A stretch of DNA of 6,838 bases from Gammaproteobacteria bacterium. GTDB lineage: Bacteria; Pseudomonadota; Gammaproteobacteria; GCA-001735895. The notes under the pieces were generated by a model, which saw nothing but the letters and a program-made list of their open reading frames with translations, was not told the origin of the DNA and ran no database searches. Each line of letters begins with the position of its first letter. The first letter of the stretch is position 1. This document shows, in pieces, positions 1 through 6,060 of the stretch. The stretch is from positions 1-6,838 of the forward strand of contig JAOUJX010000226.1 of NCBI GenBank assembly GCA_029882955.1, in the 5' to 3' direction. The position numbers and the translations under genes are program-made.

Positions 1-188
1 GCCTTCACGAAGGATTGGGGCTTGACAAGGACTGGGCCTACAACATCATCAAACAGGTCGGCAATTATGGTGAAAACTACGAAGCCTATATGGGCAATGG
101 TAAACTAGGCATCGGTATCCCTCGTGCAGGTTCGACCAATGCCCTCTGGACACAGGGCGGTCTGATGTACTCTCCACCGATGCGATAG
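1..188 (+). CDS. aapJ: General L-amino acid ABC transporter, periplasmic substrate-binding protein (C-terminal fragment)
   Basis: Only the last 61 codons are in the window. The reading frame starts at base 3 and ends at TAG 186-188; the start lies upstream of the window. The visible tail contains LGLDKDWAYNIIKQVGNYGE and ends NALWTQGGLMYSPPMR, which matches the very conserved C-terminus of AapJ-type binding proteins (family 3 solute-binding proteins). In this family the protein binds a broad range of L-amino acids in the periplasm and delivers them to the AapQ/AapM permease. The call is backed by the immediately following aapQ, aapM and aapP genes in the classical order. No odd features are seen in the visible part. 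Signal peptide and ligand pocket cannot be judged here. Confidence 0.93.
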   Translation, partial: LHEGLGLDKDWAYNIIKQVGNYGENYEAYMGNGKLGIGIPRAGSTNALWTQGGLMYSPPMR

Positions 189-204
189 CATCAATATTTC
201 TGAC

Positions 205-234
205 TTGGTACCGGGGTTCTCTCCCCGGTGCCAA
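205..234 (+). promoter_or_regulatory. Intercistronic hairpin between aapJ and aapQ
   Basis: An inverted repeat TTGGTACCGGGG (205-216) and CCCCGGTGCCAA (223-234) forms a 12-bp stem with a single G-T pair and a six-base loop. It begins 16 nt after the aapJ stop. No run of T follows, so it is not a typical intrinsic terminator. Hairpins in this position behind binding-protein genes are known in other ABC operons to protect the upstream mRNA or limit readthrough, which gives more binding protein than permease. That role is inferred here. The 3' arm covers the GTG at 228, which argues against that codon as the aapQ start. Confidence 0.75.
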
Positions 235-284
235 ACCAGTTCTATACTATTGAACCCAGCCAAAACTCACACGGGATAATTATC

Positions 285-1502
285 GTGGCGCTCGGTGATA
301 GTCGCAGTAAAACCGATCAGGTAAAACCAAAGGATCAGTTTGACCTGCTCCATGATGAACGGGTTCGCTCGGTCGTCTACCAACTCCTCACGGCAGCCGT
401 TGTAGGCTGGGTCGGCTGGTATCTTTTTACGACCACGGCGCATAATCTCGAAATGCGCGGAATGGACTCCGGTTTTGGCTTTTTAGGTTTTGAAGCTGGA
501 TTCGACCCAGCCTTCAGACTCGTTGCTTATGAGGTCGGGGTCGGTACCTATGGGGATATCTTCCTTATCGGTATTCTCAATACGCTTTATATTTCATTTT
601 TGAGTATCATCGCCATGACCCTGGTCGGCTTTTCTGTCGGTGTATTGAGACTTTCCAACAATTGGCTGGTCGCTAAAGTAGCCCTGGCCTACGTCGAAAT
701 ATTTCGCAACACACCATTACTCATCCAGGTTATTTTCTGGTATACCGGGATTTTCTCCTTGCTGCCCCAGATAAGGAACAGCCTCGATTTATCTGCTGGC
801 GCAGAGGTTGTACTGCTCAATAATCGAGGGCTTTACCTGCCCTGGCCAGTGCCGGGCGATCTACTGTGGATGACCGGGCTTGCGCTTGGGATTGCTATAA
901 TCCTTGCCGTCCTGTTCAGACGTTGGGCGCACAAACGCCAGGATATAACCGGACAGCTGATCCCGACCCTGATACCAGGCGCAGCATTGATTGTTTTTCT
1001 GCCGGGTATTGTCTACTGGATGACAGGTTCGCCGCTTGGCTGGGAAATCCCTGAACTTGAAGGATTCAATTTCGCCGGTGGCGCAACCCTGCCACCGGCA
1101 TTCCTGGCACTTTTTGTTGCCTTGACCATTTATCACTCCGCACACCTGGCCGAATCCGTGCGCGCGGGTATCCTCTCGGTCGGCCCGGGTCAAAGTGATG
1201 CGGCAATGGCGATTGGCCTGAGGAAGAACCGCTTAATGTCGCTCGTTATTATTCCCCAGGCGATGCCTGCCATCGTTCCACCTATGATCAGTTTATGGAT
1301 GAACGTGGTGAAGAATTCCTCGTTAGCCATCGCGATTGGCTATCCGGACCTTGTCGCTGTTTTTATGCAGACCTCGTTGAACCAGGCAGGACACGCGATC
1401 GAGATCGTCGGTATGACTATGGCTTTTTATATGTTCGTCAGCCTGACGATTTCCTGGTTATTGAACATTTACAATAAACGTGTGCAACTGGTGGAGCGCT
1501 AA
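285..1502 (+). CDS. aapQ: General L-amino acid ABC transporter permease AapQ
   Basis: This is an inner-membrane permease subunit of the Aap importer (HisM/GlnP-type amino-acid permease family). It pairs with AapM to form the channel through which amino acids delivered by AapJ enter the cytoplasm. From GTG 285 it is 405 residues, close to the usual AapQ length of about 400. Conserved features include FRNTPLLIQ at about residues 140-148 and the ATPase-contacting EAA-like loop (AESVRAGILSVGPGQSDAA, then AIGL) at about 289-312, with several hydrophobic segments on both sides and near the C-terminus. The frame is open back to a GTG at 228, but that codon sits in the 3' arm of the hairpin at 205-234. 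GTG 285 has GGGA at 273-276, eight bases upstream, and gives an N-terminus of normal length. The stop is 2 nt before aapM, so the two are surely co-transcribed. The function is secure; the exact start is the uncertain part. Confidence 0.93.
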   Translation: MALGDSRSKTDQVKPKDQFDLLHDERVRSVVYQLLTAAVVGWVGWYLFTTTAHNLEMRGMDSGFGFLGFEAGFDPAFRLVAYEVGVGTYGDIFLIGILNTLYISFLSIIAMTLVGFSVGVLRLSNNWLVAKVALAYVEIFRNTPLLIQVIFWYTGIFSLLPQIRNSLDLSAGAEVVLLNNRGLYLPWPVPGDLLWMTGLALGIAIILAVLFRRWAHKRQDITGQLIPTLIPGAALIVFLPGIVYWMTGSPLGWEIPELEGFNFAGGATLPPAFLALFVALTIYHSAHLAESVRAGILSVGPGQSDAAMAIGLRKNRLMSLVIIPQAMPAIVPPMISLWMNVVKNSSLAIAIGYPDLVAVFMQTSLNQAGHAIEIVGMTMAFYMFVSLTISWLLNIYNKRVQLVER

Positions 1503-1504
1503 TC

Positions 1505-2833
1505 ATGGCTATTGTAAAGACCGAAAACACCCCCGCCCGAGCGGCACCCTTAACCGAAAGATCGATTATAGGCTGGATGAGCAAGAACCTGTTCAGCTCG
1601 GTATTCAATAGCATTCTCACCATTGTTACGCTCTATGTAATCTACATCACGGTGAAGGATTTGTGGGTCTGGGGCATCGGTGATGCCGTGTGGATCGCTG
1701 AAACTCGCCGTGAGTGTTTCACAATCAGTATTGATGGGGCCTGTTGGGCGGGCGTCATTGCGTGGTTCGATAACATTTTCTATGGTCGCTACCCGAGAGA
1801 AGAATTGTGGCGGATCAATCTCGGTGCGATATTGCTGTTTATCTGGATGGCACCACTTTGGCTGCCAAGGGTCAAGGCCAAGGTGTTTATCGCCGTGACC
1901 ACGGTGTTCCTTTATCCTTTCCTTGCCGGATATCTGTTTGCGGGCGGAGATAAGGGCATTTTTATGCAGGTGATGATCACCGCCGCCATTGTTTGTCTAG
2001 TTGCCAATACTCTGCATTCAATCATAGGCGTTTCAAACGGAACCAGCCTGCCCGGGCTTGTGCTCCGCCTGCTGGGCAAAAATAATGCGCCGGAAAAGAG
2101 CCAGCGAATCATTCTTTTTAGCATTCTGCTGGTTTGCTTCATCGTGGTTTACCTGTGGCAAATGAGCTGGAGTGCGCAGGGCGTTTCCTGGACAAAATGG
2201 GGTGGCCTGTTCCTTACCTTCGTCATAGCCGGGGTCGGTATTGCCTCGGCACTGCCGGGCGGGATTGTCCTGGCCCTCGGCCGACGCTCGAAGCTGCCGG
2301 TTATTCGAGTACTCAGCACCGCATTTATCGAACTGTTCCGTTCGGTCCCCCTGATTACCGTGTTGTTTATGGCGACGACGATGTTCCCCTTGTTCATGCC
2401 GGAAGGTTTTATCCTCAACAAGTTGACTCAGGTAATCATCGCTGTTTGCCTGTTCAATGCCTGCTATATGGCCGAGACCGTTCGCGCTGGCCTTCAGGCG
2501 ATTCCCAGAGGGCAGTTTGAAGGTGCTCATACCATCGGCCTTGGCTATTGGGGAACCATGGGACTGGTGGTCATGCCCCAGGCCCTGAAGCATATGATCC
2601 CTAATATTGTCGGCACTTTTATCGGTCTGCTCAAGGATACGACATTAGTGTCTATCATCGGGCTATTCGATATTCTCGGTATGCTTCGCTCGGTCAGCCG
2701 GGATACACCATGGATTGGCCTCCACAAAGAGCCGTTGATATTTGGCGCCATTCTGTTCTTTTTAATCTGCTTTGCGATGTCAAAATATAGCCGTCACCTG
2801 GAAGTAAAATTGTCGACTGGTCACAAGAAATAA
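1505..2833 (+). CDS. aapM: General L-amino acid ABC transporter permease AapM
   Basis: This is the second inner-membrane permease of the Aap importer, 442 residues long. The N-terminal half carries extra hydrophobic segments (about 30-50, 105-120, 127-145, 152-170, 200-218) and the cysteine-containing stretch ECFTISIDGACWAGVIA (about 70-86), followed by FYGRYP, both usual for AapM. The conserved permease domain is in the C-terminal half: IELFRSVPLI at 275-284 and the EAA-type loop AETVRAGLQAIPRGQFEGAH at 323-342, then MPQALKHMIPN at 357-367. ATG 1505 lies two bases after the aapQ stop, with GGAG at 1493-1496 inside the end of aapQ as ribosome binding site, which points to tight translational coupling. 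No frameshift or missing motif is seen. Confidence 0.95.
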   Translation: MAIVKTENTPARAAPLTERSIIGWMSKNLFSSVFNSILTIVTLYVIYITVKDLWVWGIGDAVWIAETRRECFTISIDGACWAGVIAWFDNIFYGRYPREELWRINLGAILLFIWMAPLWLPRVKAKVFIAVTTVFLYPFLAGYLFAGGDKGIFMQVMITAAIVCLVANTLHSIIGVSNGTSLPGLVLRLLGKNNAPEKSQRIILFSILLVCFIVVYLWQMSWSAQGVSWTKWGGLFLTFVIAGVGIASALPGGIVLALGRRSKLPVIRVLSTAFIELFRSVPLITVLFMATTMFPLFMPEGFILNKLTQVIIAVCLFNACYMAETVRAGLQAIPRGQFEGAHTIGLGYWGTMGLVVMPQALKHMIPNIVGTFIGLLKDTTLVSIIGLFDILGMLRSVSRDTPWIGLHKEPLIFGAILFFLICFAMSKYSRHLEVKLSTGHKK

Positions 2834-2858
2834 CAGGACCAAACCCGAGGAAAAAACC

Positions 2859-3653
2859 ATGACAGATACAGACAAACAGGAAAAACAAAACGCCGGGGAG
2901 CAGCTAGCGTCAGCTATTTCCAGTGAAGTGATGATCGATCTCAAGCAGGTGAATAAATGGTATGGGAGTTTTCACGTACTAAAGGATATCGATCTGATTG
3001 TGCACAAAGGCGAACGGATCGTTGTCTGCGGCCCTTCCGGTTCGGGGAAATCGACACTCATCCGTTGTATCAATCATCTTGAAGAACACCAGACAGGTAG
3101 TATCGTGGTCGACGGCATAACACTGGATAAGAATCTCAAGAACATCGACCATATCCGTACCGAAGTTGGCATGGTATTTCAGAATTTCAATCTGTTTCCT
3201 CATCTTTCCATTCTTGAAAACCTCACCCTGGGTCCCATCTGGGTTCGTAAAATGCCCAAAGCCGACGCCCATGCTATCGCCATGGAGTATCTAGAGCGAG
3301 TAAAGATCCCGGAGCAGGCCGATAAGTTCCCCGGACAGCTCTCAGGTGGCCAGCAGCAACGTGTCGCTATCGCTCGCTCTTTGTGCATGGATCCCAAGAT
3401 AATGCTGTTTGACGAGCCGACTTCAGCGCTCGATCCGGAAATGATCAAGGAGGTTCTTGATGTGATGGTAGAGCTGGCCGACACAGGCATGACCATGATT
3501 GTGGTAACCCATGAAATGGGTTTTGCGGAAACCATTGCCGATCGAGTCATCTTTATGGACCAGGGTGATATTGTCGAAGAAAATGAGCCCAACGGATTTT
3601 TCAACCATCCCGAGCATGAGCGAACCAGGCTGTTTCTCAGTCAGATACTCTGA
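2859..3653 (+). CDS. aapP: General L-amino acid ABC transporter ATP-binding protein AapP
   Basis: This is the cytoplasmic ATPase that drives the Aap importer, 264 residues, of the polar amino-acid transporter class (GlnQ/HisP-like). All nucleotide-binding motifs are intact: Walker A GPSGSGKST (58-66), Q-loop glutamine in VFQNFNLFPH (Q108), ABC signature LSGGQQQR (161-168), Walker B IMLFDE (181-186) with the catalytic glutamate E186, D-loop SALD (189-192) and switch histidine H218 in VTHEMGFA. The first 20 or so residues are polar and precede the conserved domain, a modest N-terminal tail for this family. GAGG at 2847-2850, eight bases before ATG 2859, is a good ribosome binding site. The gene follows aapM by 25 nt and completes the J-Q-M-P set. 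Confidence 0.96.
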   Translation: MTDTDKQEKQNAGEQLASAISSEVMIDLKQVNKWYGSFHVLKDIDLIVHKGERIVVCGPSGSGKSTLIRCINHLEEHQTGSIVVDGITLDKNLKNIDHIRTEVGMVFQNFNLFPHLSILENLTLGPIWVRKMPKADAHAIAMEYLERVKIPEQADKFPGQLSGGQQQRVAIARSLCMDPKIMLFDEPTSALDPEMIKEVLDVMVELADTGMTMIVVTHEMGFAETIADRVIFMDQGDIVEENEPNGFFNHPEHERTRLFLSQIL

Positions 3654-3692
3654 TGAATTTAAAGGATTATTATACAGAAGGGCTTTACTTAT

Positions 3693-4733
3693 ATGTCGTA
3701 TGAACTTTTCGCTGAAGTCACTCGTAATGGAACAGTCGAGAGCAGACACTTTGGAGCTGCGGTTGTCTGTGACTATAGAGGTAAGGTGATAGAAAGCTGG
3801 GGAGACATCAACCGACTGATATACCCGCGATCTGCACTCAAGCCCATGCTAGCGGTTGCCCTGGTAGAAAGTGGTGCCAGTCAGCATTACAGCCTGAGTG
3901 ATGCGGAGCTGAGCATTGCCTGTGCATCTCATCAGGGTGAAGCGATGCATCAGGAACTCGTGAAAGCATGGCTGGCTCGTCTGGGATTAAGTCCAGATCA
4001 TTTGGCCTGTGGTGCCGATTTTCCGGATGATGTAGAAAGCGCCCACAGGTTGCTGGCTAGCGGAAAGCAGGCTGACCGGATTCATCATAACTGCTCGGGC
4101 AAGCATGCCGGGTTTTTAACCACCGCGCTGCATTTGGGTATGCCTCTGAAGGATTTTCATCTAGTCGATCATCCCTTACAGCAATTATCACTGGATATTC
4201 TTTCTGATCTATCTGGTATAAATCTGAGAGAAAACGCGATAGGGATTGACGGCTGCGGCCTTCCCGCGCCGACAATGTCTTTGCTACAGCTGGGATGTAT
4301 GGTAGCGCGCTTTGCCGAGCCATCAGATTTACCCGATGATCGCGCAGACGCAATTTTCCGTCTCCAAAAAGCCCTCATCCATGAACCTCTTTATGCCGCC
4401 GGGCACGGCACCGTGGTCAGTGAGCTAAATCAGGTTACTCAGGGGGCTGTGCTGGCTAAAACCGGCGCAGAGGGAATTCTCACAGCGGCTTTGCCTGCGC
4501 AAGGCATGGGCATCGCAATAAAAATAGCGGATGGCGGTGCCCGCGCCCGTCCGACCACATTACTAGCGATTCTCGATCGTCTGGGCATTTTATCTTCGGA
4601 ACAAAAAAAACAGCTTCAGGCCCATATTACTCACATCATTAAAAATTCACGAGGTCTCGCCGTGGGAGAAATCCACCCCGCCAAATCCTGGTTATCGGGA
4701 CAGGATGTTAAGCCCTGCCCGACGGCTGCTTAG
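3693..4733 (+). CDS. L-asparaginase, asparaginase II (Rhizobium etli AnsA-like) family
   Basis: This enzyme is predicted to hydrolyse L-asparagine to aspartate and ammonia in the cytoplasm, as no signal peptide is present. It is 346 residues long and belongs to the asparaginase II family (Pfam Asparaginase_II), which is unrelated to the E. coli AnsA/AnsB enzymes. The residues described for the R. etli enzyme are present, shifted by one: the S-x-x-K pair S47/K50 in RSALKP, S79 in ASHQGE, and the zinc-site residues C134 and K137 in HNCSGKHAG and C188 in GIDGCGLP. The downstream KTGAEG lysine (K256) is also conserved. AGAAGGG at 3676-3682 is the ribosome binding site. The gene lies 39 nt behind aapP with no terminator between, so it is probably in the same transcript, linking uptake to deamidation. 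The family is secure. Asparagine as the true substrate is inferred, and other beta-amides are possible. I leave the symbol blank because ansA is used for different families. Confidence 0.9.
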   Translation: MSYELFAEVTRNGTVESRHFGAAVVCDYRGKVIESWGDINRLIYPRSALKPMLAVALVESGASQHYSLSDAELSIACASHQGEAMHQELVKAWLARLGLSPDHLACGADFPDDVESAHRLLASGKQADRIHHNCSGKHAGFLTTALHLGMPLKDFHLVDHPLQQLSLDILSDLSGINLRENAIGIDGCGLPAPTMSLLQLGCMVARFAEPSDLPDDRADAIFRLQKALIHEPLYAAGHGTVVSELNQVTQGAVLAKTGAEGILTAALPAQGMGIAIKIADGGARARPTTLLAILDRLGILSSEQKKQLQAHITHIIKNSRGLAVGEIHPAKSWLSGQDVKPCPTAA

Positions 4734-4761
4734 CCGCATAAATAATAAAAAACATGTTTTT
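4723..4761. other. Small hairpin at the asparaginase stop and AT-rich palindrome
   Basis: Two short symmetric elements lie between the asparaginase gene and the next gene. CGGCT (4723-4727) pairs with AGCCG (4732-4736) around a four-base loop that includes the first base of the stop codon. A perfect 14-bp palindrome, AAAAACATGTTTTT, covers 4748-4761. Neither has the GC-rich stem followed by a T-run expected of a strong intrinsic terminator, though together they could weaken readthrough or serve as a protein-binding site. No function can be assigned from sequence alone. Confidence 0.3.
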
Positions 4762-4799
4762 AAAAGAAATCTGCCAGAAAATATAATCAGGAATAACGA

Positions 4800-5615
4800 A
4801 TGAAATCCCCCCTTCATCAGGATTCTATTGCGTCATTAACACCGTCTATATGTCATCTGCTTGGCGTGAAACCACCTGAAAATTCGGCGGAACCCGCGTT
4901 GAACATGGTAATTTCTACTCTTGAAAAGAAAAATTTACCTCTGCAGAAGTGCCTGATTGTCGCCCAGGATGCCATCGGCGCACATTTATGGAAATCACAT
5001 GAAAGCGAGCTAAATAAGCTGCTACCGCTGGTTCCGTTGCGTGTTCCCCTACAGGCCGTCTTCCCTCCGGTCACGCCGGTTTGTTTTGCCTCTATTTTTA
5101 CCGGAGCACAACCGGATGTGCATGGTATTCACAGTTACACACGACCCGTACTGGAATGTGACACACTCTTCGATGCGCTCGTTCGTGCTGACAAGAAAGT
5201 TGCTATCGTCTCGGTGAAAAATAGCAGCATAGATATAATCTTTAGAAATCGTGACCTGGCCTACTTTTCGGAAGATGACGATCAGGCTGTCACCAAGCGA
5301 ACTTTAGATGTTATTCAGGGTGACGAATATGATGTCATCGTTGCGTACCAGGCAAACTATGACGATAACCTGCATCGGACTGAGCCTTTCTCCCCGATAT
5401 GTATAGCGGCTCTTGTACAGCATATCCAGGACTTCAGGAAAATGGCAGAAGCAGCAAATCTGCGCTGGAAAGATAAAGGTCACGTTGTTGCGTTTGCGCC
5501 CGACCATGGCGCACATATCAACCCATCTACAGGAAAAGGTGATCATGGATTAGATATTCGAGAGGATATGGATGTATTCCATTGCTATGGCATTTTTACC
5601 GGGGAGCAGGAATAG
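4800..5615 (+). CDS. Alkaline-phosphatase-superfamily protein, nucleotide pyrophosphatase/phosphodiesterase type
   Basis: This is a 271-residue predicted metal-dependent phosphoesterase; its substrate is unknown. The two-metal ligand set of the nucleotide pyrophosphatase/phosphodiesterase fold can be traced in order: D57 in VAQDAIGAH, nucleophile T92 in FPPVTPVCFASIFTG, the D-x3-H pair D188/H192 in NYDDNLHRT, D235/H236 in FAPDHGAH, and H249 in GKGDHG. Spacing of the first ligands is close to that of bacterial NPP enzymes. At 271 residues it is shorter than typical exported NPPs of roughly 400, and it has no signal peptide, so it is likely cytoplasmic. The first 35 residues (SIASLTPSICHLLGV) form a small extra segment before the core. 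AGGA at 4789-4792, seven bases before ATG 4800, is the ribosome binding site. The gap to the asparaginase gene is 66 nt, so it may share the operon or have its own promoter. Phosphodiesterase, pyrophosphatase, phosphomonoesterase or phosphonate hydrolase activity are all possible within the superfamily. Confidence 0.82.
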   Translation: MKSPLHQDSIASLTPSICHLLGVKPPENSAEPALNMVISTLEKKNLPLQKCLIVAQDAIGAHLWKSHESELNKLLPLVPLRVPLQAVFPPVTPVCFASIFTGAQPDVHGIHSYTRPVLECDTLFDALVRADKKVAIVSVKNSSIDIIFRNRDLAYFSEDDDQAVTKRTLDVIQGDEYDVIVAYQANYDDNLHRTEPFSPICIAALVQHIQDFRKMAEAANLRWKDKGHVVAFAPDHGAHINPSTGKGDHGLDIREDMDVFHCYGIFTGEQE

Positions 5616-5960
5616 AGGCTAGAACGGCTATCAAAGCAGCACCACCGTTGCCGCCGGTACCAGCCATCGCCAGTTAGTACGGGTTTGCCCTTCGGGCTGT
5701 CGCTGAATTATTAAACAGCTATTCCTGGATTTGCCAGAATCCTTTAAGAAAGCAGCCGTTCAGATTCTACCTGTTAAAGGCTCGACCCTAAAAGGACACC
5801 CAGGCAGTTTCGATTTCCCGTGATGAACTGGTAGAAAATCCGGGAAAGTAAAGCTGTTTTCAGTAAATAGGTATACTGTCCCCGAATACGAAGACTGTTT
5901 GAAATTTCAGGACGTGCAGGCAAGAAATACGATTTATGCTAATCTGCCCACTGTCAGCTC
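5616..5960. other. Gene-free spacer downstream of the phosphodiesterase gene
   Basis: No open frame here has a start codon, ribosome binding site and protein-like composition together. The longest plausible stretch on the plus strand (5707-5820, 38 codons between stops) has no start. A short GCCC-TTC-GGGC hairpin (5687-5697) has no T-tract, so I see no clear intrinsic terminator for the plus-strand operon. The only recognisable element is the motif at 5864-5890 described separately. The stretch may hold decayed mobile or gene remnants, but that is not demonstrable by eye. Confidence 0.6.
5864..5890 (-). repeat. GGGGACAGTATAC-type motif, possible mobile-element remnant
   Basis: Read on the minus strand this stretch contains ATTCGGGGACAGTATACC followed by TATTTA. 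From memory, closely similar strings recur in gammaproteobacterial genomes around genes for REP-associated tyrosine (IS200-like) transposases. No transposase gene, second copy or target duplication is visible here, so this would be a solitary remnant at most. The identification rests on recall of the motif and not on any search. Confidence 0.35.
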
Positions 5961-5961
5961 C

Positions 5962-5988
5962 AAAAATGGCGGCGCCCAAGGGCGCCGC
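5962..5988 (-). terminator. Intrinsic terminator of the minus-strand repeat-protein gene
   Basis: GCGGCGCCC (5969-5977) and GGGCGCCGC (5980-5988) form a perfect 9-bp, all-GC stem with only two bases between the arms, so the closing pair probably opens to give a four-base loop. Read on the minus strand the stem is followed by CATTTTTG, giving a five-base T run at 5962-5966. This is the expected form of a rho-independent terminator for a gene entering from the right. It lies about 70 bases past the stop codon at 6061-6063. On the plus strand no T-run follows, so it is unlikely to terminate the aap-side operon efficiently. Confidence 0.8.
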
Positions 5989-6060
5989 AATGATCCCAGA
6001 TATTTTGTCGAATGAATCGAATACGAACTGCTTAACTTCTAAAAATCTCTCTTGTTATGT

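Noticed and set aside
49..234. Minus-strand 61-codon open frame
   Set aside because: It is antisense to the recognisable aapJ C-terminus and across the intercistronic hairpin, with no family resemblance.
228..284. Upstream extension of aapQ to GTG 228
   Set aside because: The codon lies in the 3' arm of a strong hairpin, the added residues do not look like the AapQ family N-terminus, and GTG 285 has a better placed GGGA and gives a normal length.
2033..2593. Minus-strand 186-codon open frame inside aapM
   Set aside because: It is antisense to a strongly conserved permease frame; composition is low in hydrophobic core residues and rich in Q, H, N and R as expected of a shadow.
3200..3604. 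Minus-strand 134-codon open frame inside aapP
   Set aside because: It is antisense to intact ABC ATPase motifs, with serine-rich shadow composition.
5687..5697. GCCC-TTC-GGGC hairpin as a terminator for the plus-strand operon
   Set aside because: The stem is only four base pairs and is not followed by a T-run.
5707..5820. Open stretch of 38 codons between stops (plus strand) containing LPESFKKAAVQILP
   Set aside because: It reads somewhat protein-like but has no start codon or ribosome binding site and no family I recognise. It could be a decayed remnant, but this cannot be supported.
5814..5847. Inverted repeat TTTCCCG / CGGGAAA
   Set aside because: Seven base pairs across a 20-base loop is close to chance expectation and has no flanking signal.
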